Origin: Asterella californica
Taxonomy: Eukaryota; Streptophyta; Marchantiopsida; Marchantiales; Aytoniaceae
Direction: 5' to 3'
DNA: 64,000 nt
NCBI GenBank assembly: GCA_036924285.1
Contig: JAYKYS010000004.1
Location: forward strand, 16,586,001-16,650,000
Shown: positions 1-10,074 of the stretch, piece after piece
Layout of the letters: each line of letters starts with the position of its first letter
How positions within the stretch are numbered: position 1 is the stretch's first letter
Made by a program: the position numbers and the translations under genes
Notes under the pieces: generated by a model
Database searches by the model: none
What the model saw: only the letters and a program-made list of their open reading frames with translations
Told to the model about the DNA's origin: nothing

Positions 1-1888
1 TGCTTTCCATCTGGTCGATGCTCTCTAAGCTGGATCCCAGCACTGGATTTTCATTAGCTGTTCTCCTTTTAAATGAAGGTCTTTTCTGACCTGTACTAAC
101 ACGAGCCAAACCAACTTTGAGCAGAGGATGAACTTCCGGAAGATCAGGACGTACAACGCCATGAATTTCCCCTGAGGGAAAGAGTTTGTCCTGAATTTTC
201 TGTTCCAAGACAACAAGGAGAAGCAGAACGGAAATGCTGAACTTAGAAAATATTTCTTCAACGAGGCGGAGCAACAACAAAAATCCATTTGCACTGATGT
301 TTGCAAAAGAGCATCCACAGCCCTGACTGCTACTTTTACCTGGACCGGACCAAAGAAAAGCTGACAAATCCAGCGTCTCTGAAAACTGAATAATCATCGG
401 AAGATCATTGATACATGAAACGCGAGGGGCTTACACTTGACCCACACAAGGAAACATCACCTGCGGCCGTACATCAAGCTAACCTGGGTAATGCGTACCC
501 CCCGAGCTAAACACAAAGTACGACATCCATTTCGACCTAAGGACTACAAGACTACTAAACGTCGGAAACGGTGCCTTGCTTCTTCCAAACAAAAGATTCT
601 CTACACCCTTCGTAATCTCGAACGAACAAATGGTCAAAGGTTAACGCACCAACATCTACAGATTCTTCATAACTTCACAAATTGCGCGAATTGACTACTG
701 CGCAAATTGACGCTGTAGGACGCGAAAACTTCATTTCTCTTATACACGTCCGATTCAGCAAATTACCATAGTGAGAAAAATCTTTGATGTTGCTGCTGAT
801 GTAGGAAGCTCAAGTAACTGCAAAAACCGATGCTCCAGTGCCATGAGGTCTATCGAATTGATATGAGTATTAGACCAGCATCAATGTTCAACGAAAGGGG
901 ATTCACAGTCCGACAGAACTGCCAACCCTAAGGTGGATGATAATTTCGAAACTGCCAGCTAGAGTGGCTTCCTCAGACAAACATGGTTTACGCAATCTTC
1001 CCTTTTGATTCAGCAAGGTCTAGTCCCAGAAATCCTTTAAGCGTTCTGCGCACCCCAGGGTAGCTTTGCAATTTACAGTGCTGTTTACCTTCCTTAACTA
1101 CTGTGATAAACTGATCTGTTGTCACTCGTAAATCACATTCCCCCGTCTGCTAGCATCTGCCGGAAAGCCTGCCGTCACCTCAAAACCGCCCTCAGAAGAA
1201 GCCTCCCGGCTCCCGAGCACGCAGACATGCGTAACAGATAGAACCTACCGTAATACTTCTACGAGGTCTGTACATCGGGTAAGGAACCCAGAATCCCCGT
1301 GATTTGAGGACTGGGTTCGACTGGGTTGTGCAGGAAGGAAAGAAGGAACGAAGGTCAGCGCAATATTAGGCACATACTCACAGACCTCCCGCACGTGTTA
1401 AACTGCTGAATGTACTTTTGGAACACTCTTCAGAGTTCCTCTACAGAACTGACCTGTTTACTAACGAGCTCCTTCTGGATCATAACAACGAACATCAGCT
1501 TGACCCGACCAGCTTGCTCTATACAGTAGAGATAAATGAACCAACAAAAGCACTGCTAGGGGAGCGCTAGGGAGTCGGGAGGCAGGTGGAGGGAGGGAAG
1601 TGGGGACTCTGGGGATTGTCGCCAAATCAAGCTGGTCGCAAAGCTGACTGGCCTCAACCAATGGAAACACTTAACCTGCCATATCTCTTGTCAGTCTCAC
1701 GGTCAAAATTGGCAGCGACCTTCGTTTTGACAAGTCACGGCTTGTGCGTGGTGACATGAGTCCCTCACTTACAGATAAAGTGGGTCCTGCACTGGATGGG
1801 TCCAACTGTTTCGTCAGCTTTCATAGACTTCAAAAAGGAGAACTGTTCCACAGATCCCTTTAGAAAGCGAACATTTACTGTACCGCGC
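1..1888. other. Non-coding stretch, no recognisable gene
   Basis: No reading frame here resembles a family I know. The open stretches are short and overlap on both strands. Scattered purine-rich runs (for example near 1335 and 1590) are the only visible texture. It may be ordinary intergenic DNA or decayed repeat DNA. Confidence 0.5.
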
Positions 1889-1975
1889 TAGGAGGGAGGG
1901 AGTACTGAGTGGTGGGCGCGCGCGAGGAGGAGCGGATGCGGAGTGCGGGAGGGGAGGGGATAGCGGGCAGTGAGT
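1889..1975 (+). other. G/purine-rich tract upstream of the non-LTR element
   Basis: The plus strand changes abruptly to a G-rich, almost C-free composition with runs such as GGAGGGAGGG and GGGAGGGGAGGGG, about 300 bp before the first recognisable codon of the retrotransposon. It could be the 5' end of that element or an unrelated low-complexity tract. The number of closely spaced G runs would allow G-quadruplex formation. Confidence 0.4.
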
Positions 1976-2291
1976 GTTTTTGAGAGAGGGGAGGGTGCTT
2001 GGTGCAGTATCTTGCAGGGGTTTTTATTTTTATTTTCTAATCTTTTTGATCTTAGAATTAATATATTTTGTGAAAAATGAACAAGTATTAAATAGTTTTA
2101 GATTTTTGAGAGTTTTAGGGTTACAGAGTCTTCTGTTTAGAGTTTTTGAGAGAGACTTCTGAAGGACTTCTTGTTACATTTAGTTCATTTTTTTTCATCT
2201 CTACATATCAAAGTTATTCTTTTTAGTGGATATTTTTTGACATGTTTTTATTACGAGTACCATTTGATCTAATATAGTCTCTTTTCTAGTT

Positions 2292-3241
2292 ATGAGTACT
2301 CTATCTCTCATGAGATCGAGACTGATTCGAGGTACACCATGTCCGGTGTGTAATCAGTTATTTACCTCGCAAAGGATAAAATCTCATGTTAGAAAGATAC
2401 ACAAGAACTATGATACGATCACATGGGATGCCCAGGTTAGTCGAGAGCGGAGGTCTACACGTGTAGTCATTACAGCATCATTAGCTCTTCTTCCTGGAGT
2501 TCTTCCTAAGTCGTAGGAGTGGTTGAGAGTCCACTCTGACACTATTCTGAGATTGTTCGAGACGATTTTCTCTTGTCCGCGTTTGTTTCATCGGTTACTT
2601 CGTGCTCTTCATGACAAAGTGAGACATACATTCTGTCTACACCTCGATATGTTAGCACGAAATATCAGAGACGAGGTGGCATGGTTACTTTTCCTCCTAC
2701 TTCCTTGTTGGTGCATTCATTATACTCGAGGTGGCAGAGGAGGACATTGGGAGGTGGCGGTTCGTCTTCGGAGATTCTGTGCAGGTGATTGGACGGCCTT
2801 ACAAGAAGAATCAGTACGTGCGATAGGAGATAGGAGCGAGTCTACCTCTACATGTGACTCATCTTCCGTCGGCATACGATGTTGTAGGATGTTAGGTCAA
2901 GTTGGAGATTATAGTAGAGCTGCTAGAGCATTACATCTTTTGTCAGTGGAATGTCCTACTGAAGAGACGATCGATGTGTTGCGTTTTCTTCACTCTCCAT
3001 CGAGTGATCCTCTACCACCTGAGGTTCAAGACTATCAGCCTGAGGAACCATTATGTCTCGATAGATCCTTGTTTACCCAAGCCTTGTGTACGGCTCCACG
3101 TCTATCTTCCAAAGGTCTGTCTAGGATGGTCTACGAGCACCTGCGGGATTGTTTTCAGTCAGACGACCCTTCTAGTGATTTCACGGAGCTTTTTCAGATA
3201 GCGGCAGCAGTAGCTCATGGACATGTTCGTCAGTCTATAGC
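2292..3241 (+). pseudogene. Non-LTR element: N-terminal zinc finger and pre-RT region
   Basis: The frame starting at ATG 2292 encodes a C2H2 finger at about residues 18-40 (CPVC, then HVRKIH). It meets one in-frame TAG at 2514-2516 and then stays open to about 3241. Following sequence includes EVAWLLFLLLPCW and a pre-RT stretch (AARALHLLSVE, then LSSKGLSRMVYEHL) that occupies the place of the conserved block preceding RT in these elements. The frame is lost close to 3241, where the protein-like signal jumps to the neighbouring frame. In R2-type elements the finger region binds the target DNA; here that role is only inferred from position. Confidence 0.7.
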
Positions 3242-4454
3242 TCAGTACTGGGGGCAGCTAGACTTTTGACCATGACGAAGGATGGTGGAGGGATTCGACC
3301 GATAGCCATCGACGAGATTCTCTTACGACTTGTCAGTCGTATCATTGTCCTTCAGCTTCCAGATACTTTTTAGGACCACCTTTGTCCACATCAGTTTAGA
3401 GTTGCGACACCTGGAGTTGTGAGTCTGTGTTTTTTGACATTAGAGCTCTCTTGGACATCCATCCCGATTGGGTTGTCCTACAAGTGGACGTAGAAAACAC
3501 TTTTAATAGCGTTTCTCGCGCTTCCATCTTTAGGAGCTCATGGATGACGATGGATCTCTAGCGGGTCTCGTTCTCTTCATTCTATGATTCTTCCTCCTCT
3601 CTTTATTACCAGCACGGTCATGCGATAGAGGGGGTTCATCAGCTCTGCTGCAGGTACTCGTCAAGGAGACGCTTTGGATGGACCCTCTTTGCCTTAGCTC
3701 ACTATAGAGCTCTCTTGGTCATCGTCTTGGCTGCTCCAGGTTGTGTTTTTTCATCTCTAGCTGATAATATACACATCGTAGGTCTGCGGACCAAGTCGAT
3801 GTTACCTTTGATCACCTCGTTTCTCAATTGGTCTTGGTAGGGTTGGGAGTGAAGGTGTCAAAGTGCAAGGCTTGGTCTCTCATAGGTATACCTGGTAGGA
3901 CCTCCAGCTCCCGGAGAGATTTGTTTCACCTAGAGATGATTTATGCATCCTCGGAGTACCGGTGGATACAGATGACTTTGTCTCTCGGTTCTTAGATGTT
4001 GCTCTTGCGGAGGACATTTTGCATATCAAGGATCTCTTTATGTTAGAGGTTGTTTACACAAGTTGTCTTTGGTATCCTTTCCTCTTCCATTGTCCGTCGT
4101 CTTAGTTACTTACTCCGCACAGTACCTCCATCCTCTATCTTCATCTCACGTCTTATAGAGTTTGATAAGAGGATCATGAGGTGTTTGACGACATCGTAAG
4201 ACCGGGGACCTTTGATTGTGTGGCAGGATCTCTCGCATGTAAGAGACATCTTTACCGATATCATGTGACGGGGTGGACTTATTATCCATGGAGGAGACTA
4301 CTTCGGTAGCCTTTCTGGGTAGTTGGGTCCTCTCAGCACCTTGGCTCTATTGTCATTTTCTCGTGCGAGATTGACCTATTCTGGAGAACTATGTGACAGA
4401 GCTGGAGGATGGTTCCTACCCACTATAGATGTGTCTCCGTGAGGCAGAGATAGT
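3242..4454 (+). pseudogene. Non-LTR element: reverse transcriptase region, frameshifted
   Basis: Recognisable RT blocks appear in successive frames. A GGGIRPIAIDEILLRL block starts near 3290. A motif A-like block (VVLQVDVENTFNSVSR) lies near 3470-3520. A motif B-like RQGDALDGP block lies near 3660. The motif C position near 3760 reads LADN instead of the usual ADD, so a catalytic aspartate is gone. Further on, DDLCILGVPVDTDDF near 3935 and AEDILHIKDL near 4010 match the thumb-proximal region. Stops and indels separate the blocks. The enzyme would have copied the element's RNA at a nicked target; this copy cannot. Confidence 0.75.
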
Positions 4455-5405
4455 TTGACTCTTGGGGCACGTGAGGCACACCCTCGATTCGATATCCTAG
4501 CTACCGATGGATGTCGCAGACTACAATTTTCTCTGATGAGACACCACTTCCAGCAGGTTCTCCATGCGCTCTTAGTGGATCCCTCCATCTCACGAGATAC
4601 TAGAGCTCGATTCTGCTTTTGTTCAGACAAGGGCGCAGGGTCTTGGCTCATAACTCGATCTTGCATTAGAGCATTTCGACGCACCCACTATGAGGTTCTG
4701 CCTAGGCTTGGTCCAGCCTGTTGCTTCGATATTGTCCACTTGCGAGTGCGTTGTCTCGCTCGACATCTCGAGTCGTCATCTTGCTCGCTGTCCTCATGAT
4801 GGAGAGCAGATAGCTACCCACGATGTCATCAGAGACGTCATGTTTGTCTTAGCACGAGAGAGCGATCACAAGCGTGAAGAGAGCATTGGTATGCCCTTCA
4901 GACGGGAGGGTCAGTGAGAGCTGACTTGTACATGATGAGGGAGGATCAGATCTCAGTGGCAGATGTGGTTATCACGGATCCGACGTGAGACTTAGTGGCG
5001 GCACAAGTGATCAGCCATCTCCCAAGATGAGCTGCAGGCGTGACGGCAGCAGCGAAGGTGACCAAGTATAAGAGTATGCAGGTGGGACATTGCTTCATCC
5101 TCTTAGCCTTAGAGATATACGGATCGACAGCTTCAGAGTTTGACGTCTTTCTTCGAGATTGTGCCAGAGCTTACCATGAGAGACATCAGGAGATACCACT
5201 TTCTCTTTGGTTTCGTACTATGCTTTTTAGACAGCGAGTTTTCATTGTTCTACAAAGAGCTTTAGCAGACACCGTCCACATGAGGGCAATCGTAATAGAC
5301 GATGCTTCTTCATGTGCATCTGTTATTTGCAGGAGTACTGATGTTCCGGTGTCTCACATTCTAGGAGCGATAGGCGATCTTAGAGCTACTGATAGCGGGG
5401 TTTAG
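4455..5405 (+). pseudogene. Non-LTR element: CCHC finger and restriction-like endonuclease region
   Basis: The frame at 4455-4690 carries a block ending GAGSWLITRS, typical just before the C-terminal finger. After a frame change at about 4690 a CCHC motif follows (CEC, nine residues, H, three residues, C), then CPHDGEQIATHDVIRDV. The region at 4945-4990 (VADVVITDPT) and the open frame 5040-5405 (K-Y-K, ALEIYG, then a C-terminal LQRALA block) match the endonuclease tail of these elements. Stops at about 4917 and 4987 break continuity. The last recognisable codon is at 5405; the following AT-rich stretch may be 3' UTR. Confidence 0.65.
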
Positions 5406-5838
5406 CCCTATTGTTATTCCTTTCGGGGTTGTAGTTGCTTGGCCCTTCGGTCCTTCTTTTCCTTGTAAGGCTTGATGGGGTCTTTTCATCTGTTTGCTAT
5501 TCATTGGATCGCGTGTTTCTTGTATCGCGCTATATGCGTTGGGGTTTAGTTGTACATCTCTCTTTTCCAAAGTTAACTGGAACGTATTCAAAGTGATCTA
5601 ATTTACTTGTCTTGTTTCTCGTGGATTTAGTGACTATGCAATGCTTAACTGTAAGTTTGCGGATCCATTCTCGACCAGTTTCATAATAATGGGTGAGACG
5701 TCATTACTGTACGGTTGACTACCTTTACTCAAATCCAAAAGCGTGATAAAAGTTAATTAGATCTGTTGTTGCTGGAGCATCTTCAAGGTCTCTTCTCAAT
5801 AAAAGAGATTAATATATTCTGTATGAGTGACTCTCTTA

Positions 5839-5897
5839 TTTTTTTCTTCACTTATGGGATAAAGTAGCCTACTTTATCCCATAAGTGAAGAAAAAAA
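5839..5897. repeat. Perfect 28-bp inverted repeat with 3-bp spacer
   Basis: Bases 5839-5866 are the exact reverse complement of 5870-5897, separated by GCC. Each arm ends outward in a run of seven T or A, so a transcript would fold into an uninterrupted hairpin. No mismatches were found when the arms were compared base by base. Confidence 0.95.
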
Positions 5898-5934
5898 TTT
5901 AGCCTACTCCGTACGGCTGAATCAATGTAAGGAT

Positions 5935-7330
5935 ACTGAATTCTCGTATATTCACCTCCTTAAGTATATTCACTTCCTCCATCGGAAACTAACCCTTTCG
6001 GCAGGAAGGGTTAGGTATTATATTAAACTCTGTGTATTTCAATGTATTAGTGAATATAGCTTCCCGGTCTTGTAACTTCTGAAGCGCAACAGTCCAGTCA
6101 AGACTTATGGTTTATCTCTTGCTCTCCTTATGTTTCTAGGCATGGATCAATATATAATTTTTATAAAATATTTTAATTATTTATATCTAGTTAATATATA
6201 TATTTTTCCCCGATAACAATAAACGAGCAAAAAATCCCAAGAGTTAAGCCAGAACGCAAGGTAGAAAAATTTGGTGATAGTACATAAATAATCAACCATT
6301 GAAAAAAAGCGTAGTTGAGGAACTTTTAAATCAGCTCTCAACGCCTCGTCCCGTCCACAACTGCTGCCTTATCCACCACTTGTATTTTGACTCGCGAAAG
6401 ATCTGCTTGTCGCTCCGTCTATTTCTCAAACTTCCGCTTTGCATGTACATTATATTATATTGAATGAACCGAGAATTAGGACGACACTTCACAAAAGAGG
6501 ATGTTATTTTGGAACAAAAATCTAAAAGTCAATGCGAGATTGCCACATCATATTGTTCAGAAGCGTCCCATAACGCTTCTGAACACAGTGGAGCAGCAGT
6601 TCCAACTACTGGATAGACGTTCGGTCAGTTTTCAAGAGTCGCTTGTTCAGTCTTGATATCCATCTAACAATGATTCGTGTCATAATTGTTTCTCAAAAAA
6701 TAAAAAGATCTAGACAATAGTGTTTTATATAAGATATTTAGTAAGAAATTTAGAGTCTAGAATAATCTAAAGACACTAATCCACAAACATTTAAGACAAA
6801 ATAATTACAATATAGGACTTTAATCACAGTTGTCAATTTTGAACTGTACTTCCCCGCTCAACAAAGCGGAGTTCCTCCGGAGATATCCCGCTTGAAAAGC
6901 CAACTGTGCCAAATCAAGTTATTATGCGGCGGGCCCAATCTTCTAGTTTGACACCCCCTAATATACAAAATTTGTTAAAAAAGCGTTTTAGATGCGCTGT
7001 ACCTCATTTCTGCAAAGGTCCTTGCATGGAATCATTCCGTTTTCCTACGGGGTAGATGTATTCTCTATTTCGTGTGACACTCGTGAATATCAACTCTTCC
7101 ATCTTTCGACGGAAGAGGTAAATATTCACGGGCAATTTATTACCAAACTTTCCATGTCAAAGGGTTAGGTAATAAATAAACTGTACACTATATAATTAGT
7201 GACGGGATACCGGACTTGTACTTTTTGAAGTGCGCCTGCCGGTTCATGCATTATGAGTTATGTCTTTTTTTCTCGCATCACTCTCTTCAGTTATTAATAT
7301 TATATAATTTTTAATTTTAATTTTAGTTTA
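5935..7330 (+). repeat. Pair of diverged direct repeats, about 250 bp each, 1.15 kb apart
   Basis: The segments near 5935-6190 and 7085-7330 align in order. Shared blocks include AGGGTTAGGTA (6007 and 7161), TTAGTG before a CCGG-CTTGTA block, CTTCTGAAGCGC against TTTTGAAGTGCGC, and a TATATAATTTTTA run at the end. Divergence is high with small indels. They could be the ends of an ancient short LTR element or a segmental duplication. Confidence 0.5.
6554..6585. repeat. Perfect 13-bp inverted repeat with 6-bp loop
   Basis: Bases 6554-6566 (TGTTCAGAAGCGT) are exactly complementary to 6573-6585, with the loop CCCATA. It lies between the two diverged direct repeats. Confidence 0.9.
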
Positions 7331-7686
7331 CTATAGGGAAAATATATAATATTTTTTATTTATTGTTAACACAAATCGTACATACTATCAGCTGAGATTA
7401 ATCTATTAAAGGACTTTATGTAGATCCAGAACTTACTCCAGCCACGGCCTTCTGACTTTATCTTTCAGCTTGTCTCTTTGCTTGTTGTCTCTGCTCTCAA
7501 ACTCAAGAAGCATACATATCAATCTATCTCGGTGCTACTCTGGAGTCTGTAATGAAGTAATCTACTCTACTAAAAATCAAATCAGTCCATGTATTTTTCT
7601 CAAATTAGATACTCACAAAACTTTCGGTATAAGTCCATGGCCATTTCTGTTTCTTCTACTAGAGAAATTAAGTTTCAGAGAAAACT

Positions 7687-7975
7687 TTGTGGACACCGTT
7701 CGGGCCTTTAACAAAAGGTGCATCTAGCGCCTTCATCATCAGAGGGTCCAGGACGAACTCGATCAAAATCCGAAGATCTGTGCTGCAGGGTTGCCGCCTC
7801 TCGCCACTTCTGTTCATTTTGGTCGACCAAGCATTCACGGACATGCTCAACGCAGAGGAGGTGCATAGCGAAATTCAAGGCATTTACATATAGAACAACG
7901 TTTCTCATACACACATGGGTTGTTGATATATGATTCTCACCTGATTCTGTTTGCCTTCTTGCAGATACGTCTGCA
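7687..7975 (+). pseudogene. Fragment of a LINE reverse transcriptase
   Basis: The frame at 7687-7893 contains SVLQGCRLSPLLFILV followed about 20 residues later by IQGIYI. This is the motif B neighbourhood of LINE-type RT (usually RQGCPLSPLLF). Shifted slightly in frame, 7930-7965 reads YDSHLILFAF where a YADD-type motif C would sit, so the catalytic residues are lost. Only this part of the domain is recognisable. It is distinct from the larger element upstream, whose motif B is RQGD-type. Confidence 0.65.
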
Positions 7976-9694
7976 TGTCAAGCACTTACAGTACGCAAGG
8001 GCACTTCTTATTTTAAAAATAAAATAAAATATTCTTTTTTAACTGGTTTTTCTGTGAAACTTTTTGCCTTTACACGGATTACACCACCCCTTGCAGTAAC
8101 TCGCTCGCGGGTACCGGGTCGCCTATGAGAACGAGGAGGTCCGGGTCTTCCCCCGACACTGGATCCCACAAGCCAACGCAAGGGCAATTGAAACTAGAAT
8201 GGCAAAAATAAACAGCGAGATGGATTACTGCCACTGACGAACAATTCCCAAAATGAAGCAACCAGCTGGACATGGCTTTTACCACTCAATCCAGTTACAC
8301 GAAATATATTTTTGAATCTCAAATATATATAACATCATATATTTTATAAGTTATGTGTGTAGATTTAGCTTGGATTTTTCGTTATAATACCTTATGTCGT
8401 AATATTAAGGACAAATCAAGTCAGATCATTAGACCTTTTCAACAACTAAGTTTATACAAGCATAAGATGTCTTAAAAGAATCAAGATTTTAGATTTTTAG
8501 ACTTAGAATCCCGTGGGTAAAACTTCTAGATTTTAGCATAAGAAATTATTATTCAAAAATCGTTTGTGTCAAAAGCCTCTAATATTTACAGTTTGGATTC
8601 AATAGATTTTTCAAATATATTATTATCACTATAAATTCTTGGAAAGTTTTATCTTCTCGTTTTAACAGGCCAAATTCACAAGTTTGCCTTCAAAGCCAAC
8701 AAGTGTTTCCAGTCTTTCTCTACTTTCATTTATTTGATAAATCTTTGGCAGTGTTAAAAGCGTAATCATTACGGTAAAACGATTAGTGAATAAATGTAAA
8801 GTTATTACTGCTATACAATTTAACAAGCAGATTGTCTTGATGATACTTTATACATATTACATAGCACTTGGATTGAGTTGTATTTGGAATTCTCTATAAT
8901 CATTCCATGAGATTATAGCAATCTTGTTCAAATAGAAGGTATGAAGCTTTAAGAGGTGATATTCTATTTACAAAAAAAGTCAATCTATTTGGAACTCTGA
9001 AGGTGGAGTACTGAGACGCTATGTGTACAACGGTTTTTGATGGGATGGATGTTTTAAGTATAATGTTTGTAGAAAATAGAAGTGCAAGATATTTTAATAT
9101 TAGAATTTAATAAAATAGTACATATCCAAATCATGAAAGAACATGGTAAGAATTAAAACTACTACATATTTTGAGAAAAACTAAAAGATGATAAAAACTA
9201 TCATGAGTTTGCTGAGTGCCCTCAAAGGAAGAGATTCTGCAGAAATTTACTTGTTGTGTTTGATAACATTCCTCTTAATGATGTATTACTTGATCACACA
9301 CTTGATTTACTATCAACAATTAACATAATTAATGTCATATTGTTAATCATTTTATTATTTTTTTACAGTGACTAAATATCGCTATCATTCAAATCGTTGT
9401 AACTATAGAATACACGTCAGAATATACATTACTGGAAAGCTGATGTGTGCATACGACATGTCACTTATATGATAAAGTGACTAGTTTCACCGCCGATAGC
9501 CAGTTAAGAGTGTGATCAAGCACTAATTAAAATAGGTGTGATCAAGCAAATCTCGAGAGAAATAGTACTTTATCCAGAGGATATAAAATATGCAAAGAAA
9601 GCATGTCACAATGGTAAATTATAGGTATTCTCACAGATATTCATTTCATTCTTAACTAATATGTTTCCTGCATAAACGGGAGAAATAATTTATC
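7976..9694. other. AT-rich non-coding stretch
   Basis: No reading frame here resembles a known protein. Composition is AT-rich with many short poly-A and poly-T runs. Confidence 0.5.
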
Positions 9695-10074
9695 TCTCTG
9701 GAAAATGTGTACAGTCGCTGTCAACTTTTCTGTGAATTTTATTTTCCTGAGAAACTTTCCAGTGTTTTAGATTGGCGGATAACCTATCTACTACAAAAGA
9801 AATCATAGGAAAAGGTGATCTAGAGAGGGAGCAATGAATTTTCAAAGTTGAGGGGGTCTATTCGTGAGAGTTGAGGAATTCTGTTCTCTGGAAAAAGTTT
9901 ACAGTCATTGTCAGATTTTCTGTGAATTTTATTTTCCTGAGAAACTTTCCAGTGTTTTAGATTGGCTGATAAGCTATCTAGGACAACAAAAATCAAGAGA
10001 AAAGGTGGTATGAAAGAGAGCCATGAATTTTCAAAGTTGAAGGGGTTGAAAATCATGAGAGAAATGAAAACCTT
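9695..10074. repeat. Tandem duplication, two units of about 190 bp
   Basis: The unit beginning TCTCTGGAAAA at 9695 repeats from 9885 at a period of 190 bp. Long shared blocks include TTTCTGTGAATTTTATTTTC and CCAGTGTTTTAGATTGGC, and both units end in ATGAATTTTCAAAGTTGA. Mismatches are scattered, so the duplication is not very recent. Confidence 0.85.

Larger units (their letters stand above)
2292..5405 (+). mobile_element. Decayed non-LTR retrotransposon with restriction-like endonuclease (R2/NeSL-type layout)
   Basis: A single-ORF non-LTR element can be followed from an N-terminal C2H2 finger through a reverse transcriptase to a C-terminal CCHC finger and endonuclease-like region. This order is the layout of the early-branching LINE clades (R2, R4, NeSL and relatives), which insert by target-primed reverse transcription. 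The coding path changes frame several times and meets several stops, so the copy is dead. Related multi-domain proteins are known to me from green algae, charophytes and bryophytes, but the clade assignment is inference. No poly(A) tail or target duplication was identified. Confidence 0.75.
5406..7686. other. AT-rich non-coding stretch with hairpins and an old repeat pair
   Basis: No protein family is recognisable. The stretch contains two perfect inverted repeats and two diverged direct repeats, which are listed separately. The spacing of the direct repeats would fit a short, decayed LTR-type insertion, but no coding domain lies between them. Confidence 0.5.

Noticed and set aside
25..318. 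Frames on both strands at the left edge
   Set aside because: One plus-strand frame reads plausibly for about 80 codons, but it contains a stop and matches no family I recognise.
8079..8285. Minus-strand 68-codon frame (SGEDPDLLVLIGD)
   Set aside because: It looks protein-like but has no recognisable family, no second copy in the window and no supporting context.
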